From Novosphingobium sp. (GTDB taxonomy: Bacteria; Pseudomonadota; Alphaproteobacteria; Sphingomonadales; Sphingomonadaceae), in contig NZ_JAUYNB010000033.1 in NCBI RefSeq assembly GCF_030699305.1, positions 57,853 to 121,852 on the forward strand: DNA of 64,000 nt, read 5' to 3'. Position numbers and translations under genes: made by a program. Below, in pieces: positions 1 to 9,374 of the stretch. The stretch's first letter is position 1. Each line of letters opens with the position of its first letter. The notes beneath the pieces are model-generated. The model had not been told where the DNA came from and ran no database searches. It saw only the letters and a program-made list of their open reading frames with translations.

Positions 1-169
1 GCAGTGTCGCGGCAAGCGCGGCGGCCAGCCGCGAAGCGCGCATCGGGTCCATCAAAACGCGGGCGCATTGCAGGTAGTGTGCGCTGTGGCGACCCGATGA
101 CAGCAGGAAGTGGCCTTCGAGCAACGCCTTGCTGGCGCGGAACTCGGCCAGAACGTCTTCATCCTGCAT
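1..169 (-). CDS. pyrE: Orotate phosphoribosyltransferase (5' part only)
   Basis: This is the N-terminal 56 codons of a minus-strand gene cut by the window edge. The reverse complement begins with an ATG at 169 and reads [20 protein letters not shown], then [20 protein letters not shown], the conserved N-terminal region of PyrE. The family converts orotate and PRPP to orotidine 5'-phosphate in pyrimidine synthesis. The PRPP-binding loop and the rest of the protein lie outside the window. The gene is divergent from ctaC and shares the 194-base intergenic region. A second pyrimidine gene, pyrC, lies at about 17.2 kb but is not linked to it. Identification rests on the N-terminal motif alone, which is characteristic. 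Confidence 0.85.
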   Translation of the reverse strand, partial: MQDEDVLAEFRASKALLEGHFLLSSGRHSAHYLQCARVLMDPMRASRLAAALAATL

Positions 170-252
170 GATAGCTACGGTCCTTTTCCGATATTGCCCT
201 GCGCTGACGGAGGGTGTCATTGCGTCTTGTCAAAAATATCCCCTAGAGGCGC

Positions 253-281
253 TTGAGTGCCCTCGCAAGCGCGCGTATAGG
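253..281 (+). promoter_or_regulatory. Candidate sigma70-type promoter for ctaC
   Basis: TTGAGT at 253-258 is separated by exactly 17 bases from TATAGG at 276-281, a good -35/-10 pair for an alphaproteobacterial housekeeping sigma factor. It lies about 80 bases upstream of the ctaC start in the divergent pyrE/ctaC region. This is read by eye; no transcript start is known. Confidence 0.45.
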
Positions 282-363
282 CCCTCCCAAATTGTGACTC
301 CCACGGGGCAAGAGGGGGCAAGCTGTTCTCTTGCCGACAATGGAAAGCGAAAGCACAGGAACG

Positions 364-1449
364 ATGAAATTCGGCCAATCTGCCCGTTCAGCGGGTCGCA
401 CGATCAAGGCGATCGGACTTTCTCTGGCGCTGCTCGCGGTGCCGCAAATCGCGAACGCCCAGGCGGCTGGCGCTGAACCGGCGCCGACCGAAGCGGTCGA
501 CGCTGCTGCGGTAACTGCCCAGGCAGTCGCCCCGGTTGTTGCCGCGCCGCTGCCCGCAGCGGTCCCGGCGGTCGATCCCAACGATCCGCGCTTCAAGGTT
601 GCGCCCGGCGGTTACACGCCGATGCAGCCGACTGCGGGCAAGGGTATGCCGGTTGATGGCGGGCTGGGCACCCAGACCCAGTATTCGGACGTCGGCGATC
701 AGGCCAACGCACTGCATGACGCGCTGCTCTACATCATCAGCGGGATCACGATTGTTGTGTTCCTGCTGCTGGTCTATGTCGTGCTGCGCTTCAACAAGCG
801 CGCCAACCCGGTGCCGTCGAAGACCAGCCACAACACGGTGCTGGAAGTCGTCTGGACCGGCGTTCCGATCCTGATCCTGCTGGGCATTGCGGTACCGTCG
901 ATCTCCTTGATCGCGAAGCAGTTCGAACCGGCCCCGGCCAAGGCGCTGACGATCAAGGCCACCGGCAACCAGTGGTTCTGGACCTACACCTATCCCGACA
1001 ACGGCGGGTTCGAAGTCATTTCGAACATGCTGCCGGACGAGGACGCGATCAAGCGCGGCGAACCGTTGAAGCTGGGCGTTGACTATCGCATGGTCGTGCC
1101 GGTCGGTGAAACGATCCGCCTGCAGGTGACTGCGGCCGACGTGATCCATTCGTTCGCGATTCCCTCGCTGTGGTACAAGCTCGATGGCGTTCCGGGCCGG
1201 ATCAACGAAAAGACCCTGACCATCCGCGAGCCGGGCGTCTATTACGGCCAGTGCTCGGAACTGTGCGGCGTGAAGCACGGCTACATGCCGATCGCGATCG
1301 AGGCACTGCCGCGTGACAAGTTCAACGCCTGGGTGCTGACGCAGTCCGGCGGCAAGATCGACGGGTTGCCCGAAGCACCTGCCGCTGCTGAAGCCGCACC
1401 TGCTGCCGCTGCGCCCGCAGCCGAAGCCGCTCCGGCTCCGGCCGCCTGA
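364..1449 (+). CDS. ctaC: Cytochrome c oxidase subunit II (CuA subunit)
   Basis: This is the electron-entry subunit of an aa3-type cytochrome c oxidase, carrying the binuclear CuA centre on a periplasmic cupredoxin domain. I choose the ATG at 364 (361 aa) because an AGGA lies just upstream and the protein then starts with a signal peptide ending near QIANAQA; in-frame starts at 331 and 340 are possible but less likely. Two membrane segments follow (roughly residues 120-145 and 160-185). The CuA ligands are visible in [12 protein letters not shown], with Cys297, Cys301 and His305, and in an upstream HSF. The C-terminal tail is Ala/Pro/Glu rich and low complexity. It is the first gene of the oxidase cluster, 29 bases before ctaD. 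Confidence 0.95.
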   Translation: MKFGQSARSAGRTIKAIGLSLALLAVPQIANAQAAGAEPAPTEAVDAAAVTAQAVAPVVAAPLPAAVPAVDPNDPRFKVAPGGYTPMQPTAGKGMPVDGGLGTQTQYSDVGDQANALHDALLYIISGITIVVFLLLVYVVLRFNKRANPVPSKTSHNTVLEVVWTGVPILILLGIAVPSISLIAKQFEPAPAKALTIKATGNQWFWTYTYPDNGGFEVISNMLPDEDAIKRGEPLKLGVDYRMVVPVGETIRLQVTAADVIHSFAIPSLWYKLDGVPGRINEKTLTIREPGVYYGQCSELCGVKHGYMPIAIEALPRDKFNAWVLTQSGGKIDGLPEAPAAAEAAPAAAAPAAEAAPAPAA

Positions 1450-1478
1450 ACCAGACAAGACAAGGACAGGGTTTAGCC

Positions 1479-3167
1479 ATGGCTACTACCGCAGACCACT
1501 TCCAGGCGCACGATGACGGGGCGCACGCACACGACGATCATGATCACAAGCCGGCGTTTTTCGCCCGCTGGTTCATGTCGACCAACCACAAGGACATCGG
1601 GACGCTGTACCTGATCTTCGCGATCATCGCGGGGATCGTGGGCGGTGCCTTCTCGGGCATGATGCGTTTCGAGCTGGCTGAGCCGGGCATCCAGTACCTG
1701 GATATGTTCGCCAAATGGTTTGGCAATGCCAATCCCAGCTTCGACCAGCAGCTCCACCTGTGGAACGTGCTGATCACGGCGCACGGACTGATCATGGTGT
1801 TCTTCATGGTCATGCCCGCGATCATCGGCGGGTTTGGCAACTGGTTCGTGCCGCTCATGATCGGCGCGCCGGACATGGCGTTCCCGCGGATGAACAACAT
1901 CTCGTTCTGGCTGACCGTGGCGGGCTTCACTTCGCTACTCTGCTCGGCGTTCGTCCCGGGCGGCGTGGGCAACGGCGCCGGCGTGGGCTGGACAGCCTAT
2001 GCCCCGCTGTCGACTTATGGTTCGACCGGCCCGGCGATGGACTTCGCGATCTTCTCGCTGCACCTCGCCGGTGCCGCTTCGATCATGGGCGCGATCAACT
2101 TCATCACCACCATCTTCAACATGCGTGCGCCGGGGATGACCCTGCACAAGATGCCGCTGTTCGTGTGGTCGGTGCTGGTTACCGCGTTCCTGCTGCTGCT
2201 CGCGCTGCCGGTCCTGGCCGCTGCGATCACCATGCTGATCACCGATCGTAACTTCGGCACCACCTTCTTCGATCCGTCGGGCGGCGGCGATCCGATCCTG
2301 TTCCAGCACTTGTTCTGGTTCTTCGGCCACCCCGAAGTGTACATCATGATCCTGCCGGCCTTCGGCATCATCAGCCAGATCGTTTCGACCTTCTCGAAGA
2401 AGCCGGTGTTCGGCTACCTCGGCATGGCTTACGCGATGGTTGCCATCGGCGTGGTCGGGTTCGTCGTGTGGGCGCACCACATGTACACCTCGGGTCTGTC
2501 GGTTAACACCAAGATGTACTTCACCGCAGCCACCATGGTGATCGCGGTGCCGACCGGCGTGAAGATCTTCTCGTGGATCGCGACGATGTGGGGCGGCAGC
2601 CTTGAATTCAAGTCGCCGATGGTCTGGGCGCTGGGCTTCATCTTCCTGTTCACCGTTGGCGGCGTGACCGGCGTGGTTCTGGCCAACGGCGGCGTGGACG
2701 ATGTGCTGCACGACACCTACTATGTGGTCGCGCACTTCCACTACGTGCTGTCGCTGGGCGCGGTGACGGGTCTGTTCGCGGGCTTCTATTACTGGTTCCC
2801 GAAGATGAGCGGGCGGATGCATTCCGAGTTCCTGTCGCACCTGCACTTCTGGGTGTTCTTCGTCGGCGTGAACCTGATCTTCTTCCCGCAGCACTTCCTG
2901 GGCCTGCAGGGGATGCCGCGCCGTTATCCAGACTACACCCCGGCCTATGAATACTGGAACAACATCTCGACGCTGGGCTACAAGATCATGGCCGCAAGCC
3001 TGGTGATCTGGTTCATCAACATCATCTACGCCTACACCGCTGGCAAGAAGGCTCCGGCCAACTACTGGGGTGAAGGCGCGAACACGCTGGAATGGACGCT
3101 GTCGAGCCCGCCGCCGTTCCATCAGTTCGAAACCCTGCCCGTCATCGACGACAAGGGTCACCACTGA
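1479..3167 (+). CDS. ctaD: Cytochrome c oxidase subunit I
   Basis: This is the catalytic membrane subunit, which holds heme a and the heme a3-CuB centre, reduces O2 to water and pumps protons. The 562-residue protein is full length with about 12 membrane helices. Ligand motifs are clear: a His in [22 protein letters not shown] with the CuB His and cross-linked Tyr, WAHHMYTSG with the CuB His pair, and [13 protein letters not shown] with the two heme ligands. The first 26 residues form an unusually His/Asp-rich cytoplasmic tail ([14 protein letters not shown]). Transcription probably stops at the strong hairpin just after the gene, so ctaB and later genes may need their own promoter. Confidence 0.97.
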   Translation: MATTADHFQAHDDGAHAHDDHDHKPAFFARWFMSTNHKDIGTLYLIFAIIAGIVGGAFSGMMRFELAEPGIQYLDMFAKWFGNANPSFDQQLHLWNVLITAHGLIMVFFMVMPAIIGGFGNWFVPLMIGAPDMAFPRMNNISFWLTVAGFTSLLCSAFVPGGVGNGAGVGWTAYAPLSTYGSTGPAMDFAIFSLHLAGAASIMGAINFITTIFNMRAPGMTLHKMPLFVWSVLVTAFLLLLALPVLAAAITMLITDRNFGTTFFDPSGGGDPILFQHLFWFFGHPEVYIMILPAFGIISQIVSTFSKKPVFGYLGMAYAMVAIGVVGFVVWAHHMYTSGLSVNTKMYFTAATMVIAVPTGVKIFSWIATMWGGSLEFKSPMVWALGFIFLFTVGGVTGVVLANGGVDDVLHDTYYVVAHFHYVLSLGAVTGLFAGFYYWFPKMSGRMHSEFLSHLHFWVFFVGVNLIFFPQHFLGLQGMPRRYPDYTPAYEYWNNISTLGYKIMAASLVIWFINIIYAYTAGKKAPANYWGEGANTLEWTLSSPPPFHQFETLPVIDDKGHH

Positions 3168-3209
3168 GAACGGCCTGACGGCAAGACTGCCTGAATGCTG
3201 AAAAGAACG

Positions 3210-3238
3210 CGCCCCGGCCCAGAAAGCCGGGGCGTTTT
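3210..3238 (+). terminator. Rho-independent terminator after ctaD
   Basis: A perfect 9-bp stem, CGCCCCGGC at 3210-3218 and GCCGGGGCG at 3226-3234, has a 7-base loop and is followed by TTTT. It separates ctaCD from the downstream hydrolase and ctaB. Confidence 0.85.
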
Positions 3239-3267
3239 CGCGTGCGCGCCAGATTCCGCTGGTGCTT

Positions 3268-3356
3268 GCGGGAAGGGTCGGGGGAGGGCCGCCTCCCCGG
3301 CCCGTTGCATTTGATGGTAAGGGCTTCATAACAGGCCCTCCCCCGGCCCCTCCCGC
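3268..3356. repeat. Imperfect inverted repeat (intergenic palindromic element)
   Basis: The left arm at 3268-3290 and right arm at 3334-3356 are 23 bases each and are reverse complements apart from two mismatches. The cores are GGTCGGGGGAGGGCC and GGCCCTCCCCCGGCC. The 43-base centre is less GC-rich. It fills the gap between the ctaD terminator and the epoxide-hydrolase-like gene. It looks like a REP/MITE-like palindromic unit. I see no second copy in the window. Confidence 0.6.
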
Positions 3357-3406
3357 AGGCGGGAGGGGGGATCAGAGGCAGCCTGCGTTGCGGCTGGGAG
3401 ATGTTG

Positions 3407-4390
3407 ATGCCTGAATTGCGCCAGATCGATTGCGGCGAAGTATCGCTGCGCTGCGCCATCGCGGGGCCAGTCCCCGGCACCGCGCCGCTGGCGATCATGG
3501 TCCACGGCTTTCCCGAAAGCTGGTATTCGTGGCGGCACCAGCTGGGTCCGGTTGCGGACGCGGGTTTCACCGCCTGCGCGATTGATGTGCGCGGCTATGG
3601 CGGGTCGGACAAGCCCCACGCGGTCGAGGCTTATGCGATGGAACGGCTGGTTGGCGATCTGGTGGGGCTGCGTGATGCGCTTGCGCCGGGCCAGCAGGTC
3701 GTGCTGATCGGGCATGACTGGGGCGCGCCGATCGTCTGGAACTCCACACTGGCGCGGCCCGATGTGTTCCGTGCGGTTGCGGCGCTGTCGGTGCCGTTCG
3801 CGGGTGTGCCGGACCGTCCGTTCACCGAGGTGTTCCGCGAACACTTCACCAGTCAGGGCCGGTTCTTCTATCAGGAGTTCTTCCAGGAACCCGGCGTGGC
3901 CGAGGCGGAGGCGGAGGCCGATCCGCGCGGTTTCCTGCGGAAGATGCTCTATTCGATCTCGGGCGATGCGCCGCTTGGCAATCACTGGGACAAACCGCTC
4001 GGCGCGACGTTCCTCGAAGGGCTGCCCGATGTCGCCGATCCGGACGGCCTGCCCGCCTGGCTGTCGGACGCCGACCTGACGTTCTATGCGCGCGAAATGG
4101 CCGCATCGGGCTTTCGCGGACCGCTCAACCGTTATCGCAATCACGAAGCCGATTACGCCTGGGCACAGCAGTTCCGGGGGCGGCGAATCGAATGTCCGGC
4201 GCTGTTCATCGGCGGCACGCGCGATCCGGCGACAACGCTGTTTGGCGCGGTGGCCGATCCCGTGGCGATGATGCGCCCGCTGGTGCCCCAGGTCGAAGGG
4301 CACGTGCTGGAAGGCTGCGGCCACTGGACCCAGCAGGAGCGGCCCGAGGCCGTAACCGCGCTGTTGATCGACTGGCTCCAAAGACTGTAG
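3407..4390 (+). CDS. Alpha/beta hydrolase, epoxide hydrolase-like
   Basis: This is a 327-aa alpha/beta-hydrolase. An HGFPESW oxyanion segment, GHDWGA with a nucleophile Asp at about residue 104, an acid Asp in GGTRDP (about 273) and the catalytic His in GCGHW (about 306) fit the epoxide hydrolase or haloacid-dehalogenase-like branch, where Asp replaces Ser. I prefer the ATG at 3407 over 3401 because GGGAG ends at 3400 and leaves normal spacing only for the second. The substrate is unknown. The gene sits between ctaD and ctaB, behind a terminator and an inverted repeat, so it is probably an insertion into the oxidase cluster rather than an oxidase function. Confidence 0.85.
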   Translation: MPELRQIDCGEVSLRCAIAGPVPGTAPLAIMVHGFPESWYSWRHQLGPVADAGFTACAIDVRGYGGSDKPHAVEAYAMERLVGDLVGLRDALAPGQQVVLIGHDWGAPIVWNSTLARPDVFRAVAALSVPFAGVPDRPFTEVFREHFTSQGRFFYQEFFQEPGVAEAEAEADPRGFLRKMLYSISGDAPLGNHWDKPLGATFLEGLPDVADPDGLPAWLSDADLTFYAREMAASGFRGPLNRYRNHEADYAWAQQFRGRRIECPALFIGGTRDPATTLFGAVADPVAMMRPLVPQVEGHVLEGCGHWTQQERPEAVTALLIDWLQRL

Positions 4391-4438
4391 CGACGGGCCT
4401 TCCCACCGCGCCCACGGCAGACTATAGCGCGCTCAATC

Positions 4439-5353
4439 ATGACCGCCCAAGCCGCCCCTGTCGTTCATCCGCTGCCTGCCGACTGGCGCGATTTCTTCGC
4501 GCTGACCAAGCCGCGCGTGATGACACTGGTGATCTTCACCGGGCTGTGCGGGCTGCTGGCCGCGCCGGGGGCGATCGATCCGGTGGAAGATTTCACCGCG
4601 ATTCTGTGCATTGCGATGGGTGCGGGCGGTTCGGCCGCGCTCAACCAGTGGTGGGAAGCGGACCTTGATGCGCTGATGAAGCGCACCGCCGACCGGCCCT
4701 TGCCGTCGGGCCGGATGGAGCGCCATTCCGCGCTCAGCTTCGGGCTGATTCTGGCGCTGGCATCGGTGTTCGTGATGGCGGTTGCGGTCAGCTGGCTGGC
4801 GGCGGCGGTCCTGGCGATCTCGATCGTCTATTATTCGGTGGTCTACACCATCTGGCTGAAACCCCGCACGCCGCAGAATATCGTGATTGGCGGCGGGGCC
4901 GGGGCGTTCCCGCCAATGATCGGCTGGATCGCCGCGACCGGGGACATCACGCTGATGCCGGTGCTGCTGTTTGCGATCATCTTTTTCTGGACCCCGCCGC
5001 ATTTCTGGGCGCTCGCGCTGTTTGTGGAAACGGATTATGCCAAGGCGGGCATTCCGATGATGCCGGTGGTGGCCGGGCATCAATCGACGCGCCGCCAGAT
5101 TCTGGTCTATGCGGTGCTGCTGCTGCCGCTCAGTCTGGCGCCGTTCTGGTTTGCCGGTGCAGGCGTGCTGTATGGCGCTTCGGCACTGGTGCTGTCGGCA
5201 GTGTTTCTGCTGCTGAGCCTTCGTGTCGCGGTGTTCCGGGGGGACGCGACGGACATGGACATGCGCCCTGAAAAGCGCCTGTTCGCCTACTCGGTGCTCT
5301 ACCTGTTCGTGCTGTTCGGCGCGCTGGTGGCAGACCGCTGGATCATGGGATAA
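4439..5353 (+). CDS. ctaB: Protoheme IX farnesyltransferase (heme O synthase)
   Basis: A 304-aa UbiA-superfamily membrane prenyltransferase that converts heme B to heme O, the precursor of the heme A used by CtaD. The prenyl diphosphate-binding motif starts at Asn69 ([15 protein letters not shown]), and a second conserved loop reads [13 protein letters not shown]. About eight to nine membrane segments are visible. It starts 48 bases after the hydrolase and is followed by the tightly spaced small membrane protein and ctaG, consistent with an oxidase assembly operon. A separate UbiA-family gene at 32.5 kb serves ubiquinone synthesis and lacks the heme-synthase features. Confidence 0.95.
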   Translation: MTAQAAPVVHPLPADWRDFFALTKPRVMTLVIFTGLCGLLAAPGAIDPVEDFTAILCIAMGAGGSAALNQWWEADLDALMKRTADRPLPSGRMERHSALSFGLILALASVFVMAVAVSWLAAAVLAISIVYYSVVYTIWLKPRTPQNIVIGGGAGAFPPMIGWIAATGDITLMPVLLFAIIFFWTPPHFWALALFVETDYAKAGIPMMPVVAGHQSTRRQILVYAVLLLPLSLAPFWFAGAGVLYGASALVLSAVFLLLSLRVAVFRGDATDMDMRPEKRLFAYSVLYLFVLFGALVADRWIMG

Positions 5354-5357
5354 ACCG

Positions 5358-5504
5358 ATGACCGTTCCCGAAAATAACAATGCAGAACGCCGCCGAATCC
5401 AGAAAGGGCGCAACATTGCGCTTGGCCTGCTGCTGCTGGGCTTTGTCGTGCTGTTCTATTTCCTCACGTTCGTGAAGATGGCGCCGCAGGCCAATGCTGG
5501 CTAA
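5358..5504 (+). CDS. Small CoxF-like membrane protein, 48 aa
   Basis: A 48-residue protein with a charged N-terminus (MTVPENNNAERRRIQKGRN) and a single membrane helix (IALGLLLLGFVVLFYFLTFV). It lies 4 bases after ctaB and overlaps the ctaG start by 11 bases. Alphaproteobacterial oxidase clusters often encode a short protein of this kind between ctaB and ctaG, sometimes called CoxF. A role in oxidase assembly is inferred from position; I see no catalytic or metal-binding residue. Confidence 0.8.
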   Translation: MTVPENNNAERRRIQKGRNIALGLLLLGFVVLFYFLTFVKMAPQANAG

Positions 5505-6045
5505 CGCGCTCCCCGCAAGCCGCAACGCCCGCACCGGCCTGATCGCGCTGGGCGGGGCGCTCCTCATGCTGGGCCTGGGCTTTGCCTCGGTCCCGCTCTA
5601 CCGGATATTCTGTCAGGTCACCGGCTTCGGCGGAACGACCATGCAGGTGACCGAGGCGGAAGCCGCGACCGTCCAGGTTGCCGCCGGGCACATTTCGGTC
5701 CGGTTCGATGCGAACGTCGATCGCGATATGCCGTGGAAGTTCGCCCCGCAGCAAGTGACGCAGGACATGCGCATCGGCACCCGCAAGATGGCGTTCTACA
5801 AGGCGGAAAACCTGTCGGACAAGCCGGTGACCGGGGTGGCGAGCTTCAATGTCGAGCCGGAATACGTCGGCAAGTATTTCAACAAGATCCAGTGCTTCTG
5901 CTTCGAGCTGCAGACGCTGCAACCCGGCCAGTCGATCGACATGCCGGTGATCTATTACATCGACCCCAAGATCCTCGACGATCCCGATGCGAAGAACGTT
6001 GAGCAGATCACGCTGAGCTACACTTTCCACGTTGCTGCACAATAG
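5494..6045 (+). CDS. ctaG: Cytochrome c oxidase assembly protein CtaG (Cox11)
   Basis: A 183-aa membrane-anchored copper chaperone that delivers copper to the CuB site of subunit I. It has one N-terminal membrane helix (about residues 12-33) and a periplasmic immunoglobulin-like domain with the copper-binding CFCF motif in KIQCFCFELQ. Family length and end are normal. The ATG at 5494 lies inside the end of the preceding 48-aa gene, suggesting translational coupling. Neighbours ctaB and ctaE confirm the assignment. Confidence 0.95.
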   Translation: MLANALPASRNARTGLIALGGALLMLGLGFASVPLYRIFCQVTGFGGTTMQVTEAEAATVQVAAGHISVRFDANVDRDMPWKFAPQQVTQDMRIGTRKMAFYKAENLSDKPVTGVASFNVEPEYVGKYFNKIQCFCFELQTLQPGQSIDMPVIYYIDPKILDDPDAKNVEQITLSYTFHVAAQ

Positions 6046-6149
6046 CTTCGCAAAGGCACTGGACCGGGTGAAGCCAGCACGATAAGGGCGTCTGGATTTT
6101 GGCCCGCGCGTTCGCTGCGGGCAGAGGGATAAACGGGGACCAAACCATC

Positions 6150-6971
6150 ATGGCCGGAACCAAGAACCACGATTTTCATATTCTGCCGCCCGATCTGGTG
6201 CCGCTGCTGACCACCATCGGCGCGTTCACCTTCACGACCGGGATGGTGCTGAACATGCACGACATGGCTGGCGGCAAGGTTGTGCCCTGGCTGGGTCTGG
6301 CGCTGCTGATCGCTTCTGCGTGGCAGTGGTTTACCAAGATCATCCAGGAAGCGCATGCGGGCGATCACACCCCGGTGGTGCAGTTGCACCAGCGTTACGG
6401 CATGATCCTGTTCATCGCTTCGGAAGTGATGTTCTTCGTCGGCTGGTTCTGGGCTTTCTTCGATTTCGCACTGTTCCCGTCGGAAATTGCGGAAGTGGTC
6501 GGCGGGCAGTTCCCGCCCAAGGCGGTCGAAGAAGTGATGAACGCGTTTGACCTGCCGCTGCTCAACACGCTGATCCTGCTGTGCTCGGGCACCACGGTTA
6601 CCTGGGCGCACCACTCGCTGATCCACGGCGACCGCGACGGCCTCAAGAAGGGCCTGTGGGCAACGGTTGCCCTGGGCATGCTGTTCACCTCGATCCAGGC
6701 GTACGAATATGCGGCGGCGCCGTTCGGCTTTGGTGGCAACACCTACAGCTCGGCGTTCTACATGGCGACGGGCTTCCACGGGTTCCACGTCATCATCGGC
6801 ACGATCATGCTGATCGTCTGCCTGAAGCGCGCCTACAACGGTGACTTCACCCCCAGGCAGCACTTCGGGTTCGAAGCCGCTGCCTGGTACTGGCACTTTG
6901 TCGATGTGGTGTGGCTGTTCCTGTATGTTGCGGTCTACGTCTGGGGCGGCTGGGGCTATCCCACGCACTGA
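6150..6971 (+). CDS. ctaE: Cytochrome c oxidase subunit III
   Basis: A 273-aa, seven-helix integral subunit that stabilises the oxidase core. Family hallmarks include HDFHILPPD near the start, ASEVMFFVGWFWAFFD in the middle and a C-terminal AAWYWHFVDVVWLFLY. The ATG at 6150 is chosen over an upstream in-frame start because the protein then begins MAGTKNHDFHILPP, as in relatives. A 104-base spacer after ctaG contains a small GC hairpin near 6095-6125. The stop overlaps the ATG of the next gene by one base. Confidence 0.96.
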   Translation: MAGTKNHDFHILPPDLVPLLTTIGAFTFTTGMVLNMHDMAGGKVVPWLGLALLIASAWQWFTKIIQEAHAGDHTPVVQLHQRYGMILFIASEVMFFVGWFWAFFDFALFPSEIAEVVGGQFPPKAVEEVMNAFDLPLLNTLILLCSGTTVTWAHHSLIHGDRDGLKKGLWATVALGMLFTSIQAYEYAAAPFGFGGNTYSSAFYMATGFHGFHVIIGTIMLIVCLKRAYNGDFTPRQHFGFEAAAWYWHFVDVVWLFLYVAVYVWGGWGYPTH

Positions 6972-7360
6972 TGGCTGATCACAGCAACCAAGCATCCGAA
7001 GGGCAGCCGGGATTCGTTCCGGCTGCCCTTTTCGGTCTTTGCCCGCAGTGTGGTTCGCGCACGTTGTTCGATGGCGTGGCAAAGTTCGCACCGCGCTGCC
7101 GCAGCTGCGGGCTGGACCTGGGCCAGTTCAACGTCGGCGATGGCCCGGCGGCGTTCCTGACCCTGCTGATCGGTGCGGTCACGCTGGGGCTGGCGCTGTG
7201 GCTGGAGTTCAGCTGGCACCCGCCGGTGTGGGTCCACGCGCTCGTGTGGATCCCGTTCGTGGCAGGGACTACGATCTGGGGCTTGCGGATTGGCAAGGCG
7301 GCGCTGCTGGTGACCGAATACCAGCGCGATGCCGGTGAAGGACGATTGAAACAGCCATGA
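6971..7360 (+). CDS. DUF983 zinc-ribbon membrane protein
   Basis: A 129-aa protein with an N-terminal zinc ribbon (CPQCGSRTLF and CRSCGLDL) followed by two membrane helices (about 55-75 and 85-105). This matches DUF983, a family of unknown biochemical role encoded beside ctaE and SURF1 in alphaproteobacteria. The start at 6971 overlaps the ctaE stop and its own stop overlaps the next ATG, so it sits inside a coupled operon. The assignment is by architecture and position. Confidence 0.9.
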   Translation: MADHSNQASEGQPGFVPAALFGLCPQCGSRTLFDGVAKFAPRCRSCGLDLGQFNVGDGPAAFLTLLIGAVTLGLALWLEFSWHPPVWVHALVWIPFVAGTTIWGLRIGKAALLVTEYQRDAGEGRLKQP

Positions 7361-7932
7361 AACGTGTTCCCGTGTTCGCAACGTTGCTGGTGCTGGCCGC
7401 CGTGGGGGTGATGATTGCGCTGGGCGTGTGGCAGCTTGGCCGCGCGCAGCAGAAGGAAGCCCTGCTGGCGAGTTACGCGGCGGTGGGCAGCAACACGGCG
7501 GAAGTGCCGTTCCCGACCTCCGCTGCGGCGGCGCAGCCGCTGCTGTTTCGCCGCAGCCGGATCGATTGCCTGCCGACCGGACCGGATGCGCCGGTGGCCG
7601 GGCACAATGCCAATGGCACCACCGGCTGGGCGCACGCCTTCATCTGCCCGCTGCCGGGCGGGAGCACGGCGGAAGTGCTGATCGGCTGGTCAAAGGATCT
7701 GCAACCGCGCGTCTGGACCGGCGGCGCTGTCACCGGCACGGTCACGCTGGGCGCGGGCGAGACGGTGCGCCTGATTGCCGATCCGCCGCTCGCCGGACTG
7801 GACGCCAACGCCCGGCCCGATCCGGCGAGCATCCCCAACAACCATTTGTCCTATGCGATCCAGTGGTTCCTGTTTGCGCTGACCGCGCTGGTGATCTTTG
7901 TCATCGCGCTGCGTAAGCGGATGGCGCTCTAG
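7357..7932 (+). CDS. SURF1 family oxidase biogenesis protein
   Basis: A 191-aa protein with a membrane helix at each end (about residues 5-25 and 165-187) and a periplasmic domain between them, the SURF1 topology. The family helps heme a insertion or assembly of cytochrome c oxidase. NNHLSYAIQWFLFALTALV near the C-terminus is the typical terminal motif. It is somewhat shorter than many relatives. It overlaps the DUF983 gene by four bases and ends the oxidase cluster. Confidence 0.9.
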   Translation: MKRVPVFATLLVLAAVGVMIALGVWQLGRAQQKEALLASYAAVGSNTAEVPFPTSAAAAQPLLFRRSRIDCLPTGPDAPVAGHNANGTTGWAHAFICPLPGGSTAEVLIGWSKDLQPRVWTGGAVTGTVTLGAGETVRLIADPPLAGLDANARPDPASIPNNHLSYAIQWFLFALTALVIFVIALRKRMAL

Positions 7933-7973
7933 GGTTTCAATTCGCGCGGAGTCCGGCTAACGCCCGCCGCGCG

Positions 7974-9374
7974 ATGGAATATATCTCAACCCGTGGAAGC
8001 GCCCCGGCGCTCGACTTCGAAGGCGCAACGCTCGCCGGTCTGGCCAGCGATGGCGGCCTCTATGTGCCGCGCGAATGGCCGCGCTTCTCAGCTGAGGAGA
8101 TCGCCGGGTTTGCCGGGCTGTCCTATGCCGAACTGGCGCAGCGGATCATGCAACCGTTCGTGGGTGACAGCCTGACGCCGGAGCGACTGCTGGAACTGAC
8201 CACGGCTGCCTATGGCCGCTTCGCGCACAAGGCGGTCACCCCTCTCAAACAACTGGACGAACAGCAGTGGCTGCTCGAACTGTTCCACGGTCCGACGCTG
8301 GCGTTCAAGGACGTCGCGTTGCAGCTGCTGGGCCTGTTGTTCGAGGAATTCCTGGGCCGTGGCGGTGATCCGCTGACCATCGTCGGGGCAACTTCCGGCG
8401 ATACCGGTTCCGCCGCGATTGATGCGGTCGCAGGCCGGGCGCGGGTCGATATCTTCATGATCCATCCCAAGGGCCGGGTCAGTGATGTGCAGCGCCGCCA
8501 GATGACCACCGTGCTTGCCCCCAACGTCCACAACATCGCCATCGACGGCACGTTTGACGATGCGCAGGCGATGGTGAAGCGGATGTTCAATGACACCGCC
8601 ATGACCAGCCGGTTCAGCATCGGCGCGGTCAATTCGATCAACTGGGCGCGGTTGATGGCGCAAGTGGTCTATTACTTTGCCGCCGCGCTGCAACTGGGCG
8701 CACCGCACCGCGAAGTGGCGTTCGCCGTGCCGACCGGCAATTTCGGCGATGTGTTCGCCGGTTATGTGGCTGCGCAGATGGGCTTGCCGGTCGCCAGGCT
8801 GATCGTGGCGACCAACGTCAACGACATCCTCCACCGCGCGCTGACCAACGGCGATTATTCGGCCGGAACGGTCACGCCCACGGCGGCTCCGTCGATGGAC
8901 ATTCAGGTCTCGTCGAATTTCGAACGGCTGCTGTTTGACCTCGGCGGGCGCGACGGCGCGGCGCTGAATGCGCAGATGGCCGGGTTCGAATCGACCAAGG
9001 CGATGCAGCTGACCAATGCCCAGCGCGAAGGCGCGGCGCGGTTGTTCAGCAGCGCCCGCGCCGACGCGGATGACATGTCGAACGCGATCCGCTGGGCCTG
9101 GGAAGAATGCGGCGAACTGCTTGATCCGCATACCGCCATCGGCCTCCACGCCGCGCGCACCGCTGGCTTGCCGGCCGATGTGCCGGTGGTGACGCTGGCA
9201 ACCGCGCACCCGGCCAAGTTCCGCGACGCGGTCGAACGCGCGACCGGCCAGCGGCCCAGCCTGCCCGCGCGGATCGGTGACCTGTTTGAGCGTGAGGAAC
9301 GCCTGATCGAATTGCCGGGCAATTATGATGCGATCGCCAATCACATCGCGGCCCGTGCGGTCGCGCGGGGTTGA
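7974..9374 (+). CDS. thrC: Threonine synthase
   Basis: A 466-aa fold-type II PLP enzyme that converts O-phosphohomoserine to threonine. The N-terminus MEYISTRG and the PLP-lysine motif GPTLAFKDVALQLLG (Lys112) are diagnostic, as are GATSGDTGSAA and FGDVFAGYVA. The length is normal for the long bacterial form. It lies 41 bases after the SURF1 gene and its TGA overlaps the next ATG by one base, so it is probably transcribed with both neighbours. Confidence 0.96.
   Translation: MEYISTRGSAPALDFEGATLAGLASDGGLYVPREWPRFSAEEIAGFAGLSYAELAQRIMQPFVGDSLTPERLLELTTAAYGRFAHKAVTPLKQLDEQQWLLELFHGPTLAFKDVALQLLGLLFEEFLGRGGDPLTIVGATSGDTGSAAIDAVAGRARVDIFMIHPKGRVSDVQRRQMTTVLAPNVHNIAIDGTFDDAQAMVKRMFNDTAMTSRFSIGAVNSINWARLMAQVVYYFAAALQLGAPHREVAFAVPTGNFGDVFAGYVAAQMGLPVARLIVATNVNDILHRALTNGDYSAGTVTPTAAPSMDIQVSSNFERLLFDLGGRDGAALNAQMAGFESTKAMQLTNAQREGAARLFSSARADADDMSNAIRWAWEECGELLDPHTAIGLHAARTAGLPADVPVVTLATAHPAKFRDAVERATGQRPSLPARIGDLFEREERLIELPGNYDAIANHIAARAVARG

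Noticed and set aside
1935..3329. Long ORF antisense to ctaD
   Set aside because: It is His/Arg/Gln-rich composition shadow on the opposite strand of a certain gene.
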